DNA of 64,000 bases from NCBI GenBank assembly GCA_964600615.1, contig CAZRJK010000002.1, positions 58,826 through 122,825 of the forward strand. Reading direction: 5' to 3'. Every line of letters begins with the position of its first letter. Positions within the stretch are counted from its first letter, which is position 1. The stretch comes from RUG11198 sp964600615 (lineage in GTDB: Bacteria > Bacillota_I > Bacilli_A > RF39 > UBA660). Shown in pieces: positions 9,054-16,053 of this stretch. A program made the translations under genes and the position numbers. The notes under the pieces were generated by a model, which saw only the letters and a program-made list of their open reading frames with translations, did no database searches and was not told where the DNA came from.

Positions 9054-9980
9054 TTAACCTCCATTGGTATTTGTATTTATACTTTCTATTTTTATGTTGT
9101 GTCCATCACTTGTTAGTAGTATGGTTCCTTGTTCATCAGTTCTATAAGTTTTAATATTATATTTGTTTAATAAATCTATTGTTTTATCTGCAGGATGATT
9201 ATATTGATTTTGTTTTCCTACGGATATTATAGCATATTTAGGATTTACTTTATCAATAAATTTTTCCGTACTTGAATATTTGGACCCATGGTGTCCTACT
9301 TTTAATACATCTGATTTAATGTCTTTATTTAATATTTTATTTTCTGTTGTACTGGTAGCATCACCAGTAAATAAGTATGATGTTTCTTTATAGATTAGTT
9401 TTAATACTATGGATGCATTATTTAAATCATTAATATCTGTTCCAGTATATATTACTTTTATAGTAGCTTCACCTAAAGCAAAAGTGCTATTTATTTGAGG
9501 AATATTAAAGGTTAGATTTTTTCTATCAATGGAATCTAATAAATCTTCAAAGGTTCTAGTAGTAGTTATAACTTCTGGAATATATATTTTATTTATATTA
9601 AAGTTATTAACTATATCGTCTAATCCTCCAATATGATCTTCATGGGGATGAGTACCAACTAAATATTTAAAATCTTTTATTCCTAGTTCTTGAAAATATT
9701 TTACTAATAGGGGACCATCACTGTTATTTCCTCCATCTATTAGCATGTATTCATTATTACAATTAATTAAGATGCTATCAGCTTGTCCTACGTCTAAATA
9801 ATATATTTTTAGATTTTCATTGGATATATTTTCTTCTATTTCTGGATTACCATATTCATCATACATTAAAGCAAAAGTTTTATTTATTTCGTTGAAATAA
9901 TATCCATAGAGAAATGCTAATAACATTAGTAATATAATTATATGAATATTCTTTTTCTTTCTTCTTCTTCTTCTAACCAT
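9054..9980 (-). CDS. ComEC/Rec2-like metallo-beta-lactamase fold hydrolase
   Basis: A 308-residue protein with a basic start (RRRRRKKK), one membrane helix and an extracytoplasmic MBL domain. Metal-binding motifs: THPHEDHIGG (HxHxDH), the later FTGDA and KVGHHGS. This is the soluble relative of the ComEC C-terminal domain, likely a phosphodiesterase or nuclease acting outside the membrane; the full ComEC channel is absent. TAGGA precedes the ATG. Confidence 0.88.
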   Translation of the reverse strand: MVRRRRRKKKNIHIIILLMLLAFLYGYYFNEINKTFALMYDEYGNPEIEENISNENLKIYYLDVGQADSILINCNNEYMLIDGGNNSDGPLLVKYFQELGIKDFKYLVGTHPHEDHIGGLDDIVNNFNINKIYIPEVITTTRTFEDLLDSIDRKNLTFNIPQINSTFALGEATIKVIYTGTDINDLNNASIVLKLIYKETSYLFTGDATSTTENKILNKDIKSDVLKVGHHGSKYSSTEKFIDKVNPKYAIISVGKQNQYNHPADKTIDLLNKYNIKTYRTDEQGTILLTSDGHNIKIESINTNTNGG

Positions 9981-10054
9981 GTTTATCCTACCTTAATATA
10001 ATATAATTATAACAAATTTATTTAAAAATGTATAGGTTTAGTAATTAAAATGTG

Positions 10055-10083
10055 TTGAAATATAAGGATTTGTGTGCTAGAAT
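10055..10083 (+). promoter_or_regulatory. Promoter upstream of 10103
   Basis: TTGAAA (10055-10060), 17-nt spacer, TAGAAT (10078-10083), about 20 bases before the ATG. Confidence 0.6.
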
Positions 10084-10102
10084 AATAGCTGTGGTGATGT
10101 AA

Positions 10103-10708
10103 ATGGAGGGTAGTTTTATTAAGAAAATTAAAAAAGTATTTAATAAGAAAAAAGATTATCCTCATATTGATGATTATACTTTTAGTGGGGAAGAATTAGA
10201 TTTACTTAGTGAACAGAATAAAGAAGAAATTAAGAAATTAAGAAAAGGGTATAAAAAGGTAACTAAGGTTGTAGTTCCTCCAGAGAAAGAAGAAGTTGTT
10301 GAAAATATTAAAGTAGAGGATAATACTATTGATAATAAGGATATAGAAATAGAAGTTACTGATAAGGAAGAGGTATCTGGTTATATTAATTTATCTTCTG
10401 AGAGAAGAGAAAATATAATGAAAAGATGGAATAGTATTGATGTTGTTAGTTTAGAAAAAGATATTGATGAAGGAAAAGATATTTTAGATCATAATTATAT
10501 TATTACTTATGCTGATGATGCTTTATCTTATATATATAAGATTAGAAGTGAATATGATATATTAATTGAATATTTAATTGGATTTAATAATGAAAAAAAG
10601 GGTATATATGAAAAAAATATTTTTTCTTCTAAGTTGGAAGATGAATGGAAATTTTTAAATAGTTATATTAAAATATTAGAAAAAATAAGAGGAGCTATTG
10701 ATAGGTAA
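10103..10708 (+). CDS. Cytoplasmic protein of unknown function
   Basis: A 201-residue protein, no signal peptide. The N-terminal 30 residues are Lys-rich, the middle (about 70-95) is a low-complexity Glu/Val/Lys linker, and the C-terminal part (95-200) looks all-helical (NIMKRWNSIDVVSLEKDID..., then Tyr-rich helices). I recognise no family. It stands alone between a promoter and a terminator, directly before the tmRNA gene. GGTGAT precedes the ATG. Confidence 0.65.
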   Translation: MEGSFIKKIKKVFNKKKDYPHIDDYTFSGEELDLLSEQNKEEIKKLRKGYKKVTKVVVPPEKEEVVENIKVEDNTIDNKDIEIEVTDKEEVSGYINLSSERRENIMKRWNSIDVVSLEKDIDEGKDILDHNYIITYADDALSYIYKIRSEYDILIEYLIGFNNEKKGIYEKNIFSSKLEDEWKFLNSYIKILEKIRGAIDR

Positions 10709-10719
10709 TAGTTCCTTTT
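10691..10719 (+). terminator. Terminator after 10103-10708
   Basis: GGAGCTATT pairs with AATAGTTCC (one G-U) across the stop codon, followed by TTTTCTT. The T-rich tail runs into the -35 box of the tmRNA promoter. Confidence 0.65.
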
Positions 10720-10720
10720 C

Positions 10721-10749
10721 TTGACTTATTAACAAATAGTTAGTATAAT
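10721..10749 (+). promoter_or_regulatory. tmRNA promoter
   Basis: TTGACT (10721-10726), exactly 17 nt, TATAAT (10744-10749), 14 bases before the first base of tmRNA. It is among the best sigma-A-type promoters in the window. Confidence 0.85.
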
Positions 10750-10763
10750 ATATGTTACTTAAT

Positions 10764-11124
10764 GGGGTCGTATTTGGCTTCGACAGAAATAATGGAGATT
10801 GAATTGCAAGTCGGATGGTAATTACGTTAAATTCCAAATTAAATATAGCTGGAAACAACTATAATAACGCTGTAGCTTACGCTTAGTCCTTAGACTATCG
10901 TAACTCAGGTTCTACTATTTCTTTGTCTACGAGAAATAACTAGGACTTATAAAGTAGACTATACTATATTATTTTCTCAGGTAATATAAAGAATACTAAG
11001 AGATAGTAAATATATTAATTTGTTAATTAATGGTATATTTATGAAATTATTTAATTAACTAAACTTGTAGATATTTTTTTAAAGTTATTTTTGGACAGGG
11101 GTTCGACTCCCCTCGACTCCACCA
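10764..11124 (+). ncRNA. ssrA: tmRNA
   Basis: Rescues stalled ribosomes and tags the nascent chain. The acceptor stem is GGGGTCG with CGACTCC, ending in encoded ACCA; the T arm GGGGTTCGACTCCCC-type segment is at the 3' end. The tag frame follows AAATATAGCT and aligns with the Bacillus layout: GGA AAC AAC TAT AAT AAC GCT GTA GCT TAC GCT TAG, giving GNNYNNAVAYA. The tag thus ends in -Tyr-Ala rather than the usual -Leu-Ala-Ala. About 361 nt, which is normal. Confidence 0.95.
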
Positions 11125-11139
11125 TTAATTTAATAATAT

Positions 11140-11173
11140 AAGCGAACATAAATTAATGTATGTTCGCTTTTTA
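11140..11173 (+). terminator. tmRNA terminator
   Basis: Perfect 11-bp stem AAGCGAACATA/TATGTTCGCTT with an 8-base loop, then TTTT. Confidence 0.9.
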
Positions 11174-11182
11174 TGTTATATC

Positions 11183-11211
11183 TTGTGTTTAGTATATTTT
11201 AATGTTATATT
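11183..11211 (+). promoter_or_regulatory. Promoter of the putative type I toxin mRNA
   Basis: TTGTGT (11183-11188), 17 nt, TATATT (11206-11211). It would start a transcript near 11218, about 60 nt before the toxin ATG. Confidence 0.6.
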
Positions 11212-11276
11212 CGTTATAGGGAATATCAATTGTTGGGTGTCTACCTTTAATCTTGAAATAGAGAGGAGGTTTGAGC

Positions 11277-11369
11277 ATGAAAAAACGAGAATACATTATA
11301 TGCATTCTTCGCTTTTCTTCACTCATTTTACTACTCTTAACCTTATTGGTTTTGGTAATAAAGAAATGA
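11277..11369 (+). CDS. Putative type I toxin, 30-residue hydrophobic membrane peptide
   Basis: The ATG is preceded by a near-perfect GAGGAGG Shine-Dalgarno (11264-11270). The peptide has a basic start (MKKREY), a continuous hydrophobic segment (IICILRFSSLILLLLTLLVLVI) and ends in KK, the layout of membrane-depolarising type I toxins. It has its own promoter and terminator. Its first Lys codons double as the U-run of an antisense terminator on the other strand. No named family is recognised. The call rests on architecture, not on sequence similarity to a known toxin. Confidence 0.7.
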   Translation: MKKREYIICILRFSSLILLLLTLLVLVIKK

Positions 11370-11474
11370 CACTTAATTCGCATTTGAACTAAACATCAAT
11401 ATAATTAATTGAGGTAGACATTCAACTAGCGAAAACTGAATGTTCCCTTTTTAGTATATGCAAGTTTTCTTGCT
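11280..11474 (-). ncRNA. Putative antisense RNA antitoxin
   Basis: On the reverse strand a promoter at 11509-11481 would start RNA near 11474. Transcription would cross the 3' part of the toxin mRNA and the coding region. It would end at a 9-bp hairpin (AGAATGCAT/ATGTATTCT, one G-U, 3-base loop) followed by CG and six T, at 11308-11280. The RNA of about 195 nt would be fully complementary to the toxin mRNA from its second codon to its terminator. This matches convergent type I systems such as txpA/ratA in layout. Expression is not shown by sequence. Confidence 0.6.
11417..11452 (+). terminator. Terminator of the toxin mRNA
   Basis: ACATTCA (11418-11424) pairs with TGAATGT (11437-11443), extended by a G-U, followed by CCC and five T. 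The 5' side (AGGTAGACA, 11412-11420) is also complementary to TGTCTACCT near the mRNA 5' end. Confidence 0.6.
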
Positions 11475-11480
11475 ACATAT

Positions 11481-11509
11481 ATAATAACATAAAATTAATT
11501 TTTTTTCAA
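11481..11509 (-). promoter_or_regulatory. Reverse promoter of the antisense RNA
   Basis: Read on the reverse strand: TTGAAA (11509-11504), 17 nt, TATTAT (11486-11481). Confidence 0.6.
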
Positions 11510-11656
11510 GGTTTAAACTCTTTAAGAATTTATGGAGGGAGGAACTTTGATTTTAATATTTTACAAAATAATTAAAAAATATGTAAATAATTTTTTTATT
11601 GCTTGCAATACTAATGTTGATTTGATATTCTTTAAGTGAAAGGAGAAAATATATAT

Positions 11657-12295
11657 ATGGAAAATAAGGGTAATAATGGTATGTTGATAGGATTATTAAT
11701 TGGTTTGTTTATTGCAGTAGTTGTTGTAGGATGTTTATTTGCAATGGGAACTATTAGTTTTAAGACATCTGGCAGTGGTAATAATGAGCAAATGAATAAT
11801 GGTGAAGAAGTTAGGGAAATGACTGAAGAGGTAGCTTCAAACATTTTAAAAGAAGCATCAGATAAGATTGGAACCGTATCAAATGGATATTCATATTGTG
11901 GAGAAAATATGAAATATGATGAGGAAGATGTTATATTAGACGAGTATAATATTAGTACACATACTGCTTCGAAGGATTATAATTCATTAGATAATATGAA
12001 AGATGATTTAAAGAAATATATGTCAGATGAATTAATTGATAAGTATATTAATGCTTCTTATTATATTGAGAAAGATAATAAGTTATATTGTTCAACACCT
12101 CATAAGGGAACTATTTTATATGATAAAAGTAAGAGTAGCTATACTGTTGAATCATTTACTAATGATGAAATAATTGCTAAAGGAATTGTGGTAACATTTG
12201 ATGATCATGCTGATGAATATAGGGATAATTATGTTATAGAAATGAAGAAAAATGGGACTTATTGGCAAATAACAAAATATGAGATACAAAAATAA
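11657..12295 (+). CDS. Membrane-anchored extracytoplasmic protein, unknown
   Basis: A 212-residue protein with a Gly/Leu/Ile/Val-rich membrane helix (about residues 9-32), a Ser/Gly/Asn linker, and an extracytoplasmic domain of mixed alpha/beta character (VASNILKEASDKIG...; YVIEMKKNGTYWQITKYEIQK at the end, resembling NTF2-like or lipoprotein tail strands). I do not recognise the family. ATG 11657 is chosen over a GTG at 11636 because AAAGGAG (11639-11645) precedes it. It stands alone, with a terminator after it. Confidence 0.7.
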   Translation: MENKGNNGMLIGLLIGLFIAVVVVGCLFAMGTISFKTSGSGNNEQMNNGEEVREMTEEVASNILKEASDKIGTVSNGYSYCGENMKYDEEDVILDEYNISTHTASKDYNSLDNMKDDLKKYMSDELIDKYINASYYIEKDNKLYCSTPHKGTILYDKSKSSYTVESFTNDEIIAKGIVVTFDDHADEYRDNYVIEMKKNGTYWQITKYEIQK

Positions 12296-12311
12296 TTATG
12301 ATATAAACTAT

Positions 12312-12341
12312 AAAAGAGACAAATAGTCTCTCTTTATTATT
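12312..12341 (+). terminator. Terminator after 11657-12295
   Basis: AGAGAC/GTCTCT stem with flanking A and T runs and a 4-5 base loop. Confidence 0.65.
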
Positions 12342-12352
12342 TAGGAGGATTT

Positions 12353-12853
12353 ATGGAATTATTAGATATCTATGATGATAATGGTAATAAGACTGGAAGA
12401 AAGATTGTTAGAGGGGATAAAACTGTTAAGTTAAATGAAGGTGAACATATTGCTGTTGGAGTTATATTTATTGAGAATGATAAGGGAGAATTTTTGATTC
12501 AAAAGACTTCTAAAGAGAAAGGTGGAGAGTTTTCTACTACTGGAGGACATATTGATAGTGGAGAAACACCTTTATCTTCAATTAAAAGGGAAGTGTTAGA
12601 AGAATTAGGAATTAATATAGATAATGAAAAAATAGAAGAGTATGGTTTTATGTTATTTGATATGCCTTTGAGATATTTATTTTATTTAAAGAAGAATATT
12701 AATATAGAGGATGTTAAGGTCCAAGAGGAAGAAGTTGATTATGTAAAGTATATGAGTGTAGAGGAGATTAATAAATTGATTGAATCTGGAGAAATGTTAA
12801 AATCTCATGGTATTTTATTTAATGAGTTAATGAAAAGAAAAAGTGTCAAATAA
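12353..12853 (+). CDS. Nudix hydrolase, isopentenyl-diphosphate isomerase-like group
   Basis: A 166-residue Nudix protein. The first 20 residues (ELLDIYDDNGNKTG) are the start seen in IDI-like Nudix proteins of Firmicutes, and the Nudix box GGHIDSGE...SIKREVLEELGI is complete. The typical catalytic Cys of true isopentenyl isomerase is not evident, so it is more likely a pyrophosphohydrolase of unknown substrate. AGGAGG lies 6 bases before the ATG. Single gene. Confidence 0.85.
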   Translation: MELLDIYDDNGNKTGRKIVRGDKTVKLNEGEHIAVGVIFIENDKGEFLIQKTSKEKGGEFSTTGGHIDSGETPLSSIKREVLEELGINIDNEKIEEYGFMLFDMPLRYLFYLKKNINIEDVKVQEEEVDYVKYMSVEEINKLIESGEMLKSHGILFNELMKRKSVK

Positions 12854-12872
12854 GAAATTTGATGCTTTTTTC
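12838..12872 (+). terminator. Terminator after 12353-12853
   Basis: 14-bp stem AAAAAGTGTCAAAT with ATTTGATGCTTTTT (two G-U pairs), 5-base loop, T-rich tail. Confidence 0.8.
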
Positions 12873-12925
12873 TTTTCTTTTTATTATTCTTTTTGTATAA
12901 TATTATATTATTTTGGTGGTGAATT

Positions 12926-13453
12926 ATGAAAGTTGTTTTTTTGGATATTGATGGTGTGTTGCAGCCATATGATGCTGATAATTGGTTTGCTTTATTGGAT
13001 AAGAAAATGATTAATAATTTGAGTAAGAAATTTAATGTTGATTATTCTAAGTATGGAATTAATTCTGTTAGTTCTGTTTATTATGATTGGGATGAACAGG
13101 CTGTTTTAAGATTAAAATATATTTTAGATGAGACTGGTTCTAAAATTATTATGTCTAGTGATTGGAGAAGTAAGGATAATGTATATAAGTTAAGAGATTT
13201 ATTAAAGATGCATTATTTAGGAGATTATTGGTATAGTGATAATGCTATTCTAAAAGTTGGTAATAATCCTGTAGAAAGAAGAGCACTAGAGATAAAAGAT
13301 TCTTTAAATAAGTATTCAATTGATAATTATGTAGTACTTGATGATATGTGGGAGATTAAAAATTATTTTCCTAATAATACTGTTATAACATATAATAGTA
13401 TTTCAATTGATAATATGAATGAATGTATTAAGATATTAAAAAGAAAAAAATAG
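12926..13453 (+). CDS. HAD-superfamily protein, HAD_SAK-like
   Basis: A 175-residue HAD phosphatase-like protein: motif I FLDIDGVL at residues 5-12, motif II SSDWR near 77, and a C-terminal VLDDM motif near 143 for metal binding. The layout resembles the HAD domain of the Swiss-army-knife RNA-repair group (PF18143), a stand-alone form common in bacteria and phages. Substrate unknown. A TATAAT at 12896-12901 and GGTGGTGA precede the ATG. Confidence 0.82.
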   Translation: MKVVFLDIDGVLQPYDADNWFALLDKKMINNLSKKFNVDYSKYGINSVSSVYYDWDEQAVLRLKYILDETGSKIIMSSDWRSKDNVYKLRDLLKMHYLGDYWYSDNAILKVGNNPVERRALEIKDSLNKYSIDNYVVLDDMWEIKNYFPNNTVITYNSISIDNMNECIKILKRKK

Positions 13454-13469
13454 GGAAACCTATTTTTTT
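13444..13469. terminator. Bidirectional terminator between convergent genes
   Basis: 11-bp stem AAAAAAATAGG/CCTATTTTTTT with a GAAA tetraloop; serves the HAD gene and the reverse-strand gene ending at 13460. Confidence 0.85.
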
Positions 13470-13756
13470 GTTAGAGTTAATTTTTTTCTTTTTATTATTT
13501 CTGTAATGTTGATATAATTTTCTTCGTTGTTTTGTTCTTCTAGTTTACAGTAGTATGTTGCTGTTTTACCTATATGTACTCCTATTTTATATATTATTTC
13601 ATTATATTTTATTCTATAATAGCTTCCAAAGGCAGTAAGTCCTGGTTTTATGTTATTTTCTATAGCATAATTAACTATTTCATTATAGAGAAATCTTAAT
13701 TCTTCGTTGTTCTTTTCAGAAGGATTGTTTAATATGTTTATATATTCTTCTTTCAT
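13460..13756 (-). CDS. Small conserved-looking protein, unknown
   Basis: 98 residues, no signal or membrane segment; helical first half (ELRFLYNEIVNYAIENN), then beta-like strands (YYRIKYNEIIYKIGVHIG). GGAGG lies 7 bases upstream of the ATG on the reverse strand. I recognise no family. Confidence 0.65.
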   Translation of the reverse strand: MKEEYINILNNPSEKNNEELRFLYNEIVNYAIENNIKPGLTAFGSYYRIKYNEIIYKIGVHIGKTATYYCKLEEQNNEENYINITEIIKRKKLTLTKK

Positions 13757-13852
13757 AAGTTTGCCTCCTTATTTTGTTTATTATAGCATGTTTTTAATTT
13801 TTGTTGTTTTAATTTAACTAAAAGTATGATAGAATTATATTTAGTTATATTT

Positions 13853-13926
13853 TACCCCATGGCCAAGCGGTAAGGCAGTGGACTCTGACTCCACGATCGT
13901 TAGTTCGAATCTAACTGGGGTAACCA
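13853..13926 (+). tRNA. tRNA-Gln (anticodon CUG)
   Basis: Complete cloverleaf: acceptor TACCCCA/TGGGGTA with the U1-A72 pair typical of tRNA-Gln, anticodon stem GTGGA/TCCAC with loop CTCTGAC (anticodon CTG, reading CAG), T arm with TTCGAAT, CCA encoded. It is a single tRNA, not part of a cluster, followed by its own terminator. Confidence 0.95.
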
Positions 13927-13934
13927 TGATTTAT

Positions 13935-13957
13935 AAGAATCAATTGATTCTTTTTTT
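13935..13957 (+). terminator. Terminator of tRNA-Gln
   Basis: AAGAATC/GATTCTT stem, AATT loop, T run. Confidence 0.8.
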
Positions 13958-13969
13958 GTAGGTGATGTT

Positions 13970-14767
13970 ATGTTATTAGATGGTAGGGTTGTTAGGAATA
14001 GTATTCTAAATGATTTAAAGAATAAATTAAGTAAGATAAATAAGAAATTATGTTTTGTAGTTATATGTGTTGATAATAATGATATTAGTGATATTTATAT
14101 TAGAAGTAAGGAAAAGATGGCTTTAGAGTTGGGATATGAAATTATAATAGAAAAGTTAGATAATAATATTACTAATGATGAGTTGATTAATGTTATTGAT
14201 AAATATAATGATGATGATAGTGTTAATGGTATAATGATAGAGTTACCTCTTCCTAGTAGTATTGATTATAATTTAGTTAAAAATAGAATTAATCCTTTAA
14301 AGGATATTGAGGGTGTTAATAATAGTAATATTATTTCTCCTGTTGTTATGGCTGTTATGGATATGTTGGAATACTATGATATAGATATTTTTCATAAGAA
14401 TATAGTTATTATTGGGAGAAGTAATTTGATAGGTATGCCTTTATATGATTTATTAGTTAGTAAGAAAGCTAATGTTAAGTTATGTCATTCTAATACTGAT
14501 AATTTAATTGGTTATACTAGAGATGCTGATATATTGATTTCTTGTGTTGGTAAGGCTCATTTTATTACTGGAGATATGATTAAAGAAGGATCTATTGTTA
14601 TTGATATTGGTACTAATATGGTAGATGATAAATTATGTGGAGATGTTGATTTTGATTCTGTTTGTGATAAGGTTAGTTATATTACGCCAGTTCCTTTGGG
14701 TATTGGTCAGATAACTCCTATAGAATTGGGTGTTAATATTTATAAGTGTTATAAAAATATAGAGTAA
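13970..14767 (+). CDS. folD: Methylenetetrahydrofolate dehydrogenase/cyclohydrolase
   Basis: Converts 5,10-methylene-THF to 10-formyl-THF through methenyl-THF, cytosolic. The 265-residue protein has the Y-x3-K catalytic pair in IYIRSKEK, the ELPLPS substrate motif, NPLKDIEGVN, the dinucleotide-binding IIGRSNLIGMPL and the end motif TPVPLGIGQITPIEL. Several positions differ from the usual form (DIEG for DVDG, PLGIG for GGVG), so it is a divergent FolD. GGTGAT precedes the ATG. Confidence 0.88.
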   Translation: MLLDGRVVRNSILNDLKNKLSKINKKLCFVVICVDNNDISDIYIRSKEKMALELGYEIIIEKLDNNITNDELINVIDKYNDDDSVNGIMIELPLPSSIDYNLVKNRINPLKDIEGVNNSNIISPVVMAVMDMLEYYDIDIFHKNIVIIGRSNLIGMPLYDLLVSKKANVKLCHSNTDNLIGYTRDADILISCVGKAHFITGDMIKEGSIVIDIGTNMVDDKLCGDVDFDSVCDKVSYITPVPLGIGQITPIELGVNIYKCYKNIE

Positions 14768-14782
14768 TCTATATTTTTTTTA
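14753..14782 (+). terminator. folD terminator
   Basis: 11-bp stem AAAAATATAGA/TCTATATTTTT, loop GTAA, T run. Confidence 0.8.
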
Positions 14783-14840
14783 GTTTATTTATATATATGG
14801 GTTATTTTATTTTTCATAAGATATATTGAAAGGGGTTGAT

Positions 14841-15152
14841 ATGTTTATAAGTAATTTTATTAAAGAATATGGTAATACAATGCTTTATACTGTACTTATG
14901 GGAGTTATATCTTATGTTGGTATTTTAATTAAGAAATTTTTAGATGATACTTATAAGTATTTTGTTAAGAAGGAAATAATTAATGTTGTATGTAGGGCTG
15001 TTGAACAATTATATGGTGATTGTAGTGGAGAAGAGAAACTTAGTAATGCGATTAATATTGCTAAAGAGATGTTTTCTGAGAAAGGTATGGTTGTAGGTGA
15101 TTTAGAACTTAGGATGATGATTGAGTGTTGTGTTAATGAAAAGGGGGTGTGA
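14841..15152 (+). CDS. Phage-type holin, LLH family-like
   Basis: A 103-residue protein: an N-terminal membrane helix (MLYTVLMGVISYVGILI), then an amphipathic charged helix region (FLDDTYKYFVKKEIINVVCRAVEQLYGD) and a C-terminal helix, the layout of LLH/LL-H-type holins. A holin makes membrane lesions that release an endolysin. ATG 14841 is chosen for the AAAGGGG site; a TTG at 14826 is its only rival. It is followed within 2 bases by an M15 endolysin gene. Confidence 0.72.
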   Translation: MFISNFIKEYGNTMLYTVLMGVISYVGILIKKFLDDTYKYFVKKEIINVVCRAVEQLYGDCSGEEKLSNAINIAKEMFSEKGMVVGDLELRMMIECCVNEKGV

Positions 15153-15153
15153 T

Positions 15154-15978
15154 ATGAGTGTTAAATATTATAATAATAATATACAAATAAGTAAGCATTT
15201 TAATTCTTCTGAGTTTAAGTGTCCACATTGTGGAAAAATTAAATTATCTACAGAACTTGTTAATAAGTTAGAATTATTATTTGATAGGGTACATGCTAGT
15301 AAATGTATTATATCTAGTGGTTATAGATGTAAGGATTATGATATTAGGGAGAATGGTTTTGCTGGTAGACATAGTGAAGGATTGGCTTGTGATTGTGTTT
15401 TTTATGATAAGAATGGTAAGGTTATTCCTAGTAAGGTTATTTGTTGTGTAGCATATGATTTGGGTTTTAGTGGTATTGCATATATTAATTATAGTCATAC
15501 TCATTTAGATGTTAGAACTAATGGAGTTTATCGTGGTGATGAATCTAGGGGGAATGGTAATTATTGGACTAATCCTTATACTTATTTTGGTGTTAGTAAG
15601 AGTGAGGTAGAAAAGTATACTGGTAGTACTAGTATTAAGTATCAAGTATATGGTAATAGGTGGTATCCTAATGTTTATAGTGGGACCAATGAATATGCGG
15701 GAGTATTTGGTGTTCCTGTTAGAAGAGTTTATATTGATAAGTTAAAGTATCGTGTTAGGAGTAATGGTAGGTGGTTACCGGAGGTTGTTGGTAGATCTGA
15801 TTATGCTGGTTATAGTAACGGTAATACTGTTACAGATATTGCTATAGAGAATGCTATATATAGAGTACATGTTAAGGGTGGTAATTGGTTAGGTTGGGTT
15901 AGTGGATATAATATACATGATTATAATAATGGTTATGCTGGTAATGGTAAGGTTATTGATGCTTTACAAATAAAATAA
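15154..15978 (+). CDS. M15A-type peptidase endolysin with cell-wall binding repeats
   Basis: A 274-residue peptidoglycan peptidase. The catalytic domain (about 1-145) shows the conserved FNSSEFKCPHCG start of phage D-Ala-D-Ala peptidases, SSGYRC, and the zinc ligands in GRHSEGLACD and HTHLD. The C-terminal part (160-274) holds Trp-containing repeats ending in YRVHVKGGNWLGWV...GKVIDALQIK, resembling ChW-type wall-binding repeats. There is no signal peptide, so release would need the adjacent holin. ATG 15154 is set by AAGGGGGTG. No other phage genes are nearby. Confidence 0.88.
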   Translation: MSVKYYNNNIQISKHFNSSEFKCPHCGKIKLSTELVNKLELLFDRVHASKCIISSGYRCKDYDIRENGFAGRHSEGLACDCVFYDKNGKVIPSKVICCVAYDLGFSGIAYINYSHTHLDVRTNGVYRGDESRGNGNYWTNPYTYFGVSKSEVEKYTGSTSIKYQVYGNRWYPNVYSGTNEYAGVFGVPVRRVYIDKLKYRVRSNGRWLPEVVGRSDYAGYSNGNTVTDIAIENAIYRVHVKGGNWLGWVSGYNIHDYNNGYAGNGKVIDALQIK

Positions 15979-16000
15979 GATGTTATCTTATTTTATTTTT
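15972..16000 (+). terminator. Terminator of the holin-endolysin pair
   Basis: 10-bp stem AAAATAAGAT/ATCTTATTTT with a 3-base loop, T-rich tail. Confidence 0.8.
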
Positions 16001-16053
16001 ATCTTTTATTTTGTTTTATTTTATGTTAATATATTAATGTAGGAGGCTAGTGT

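Noticed and set aside
11156..11392. Alternative forward frame (78 codons) and reverse frame (11189-11383) across the type I locus
   Set aside because: Both run through the tmRNA terminator stem or lack a ribosome site; the 30-codon frame with GAGGAGG explains the region better.
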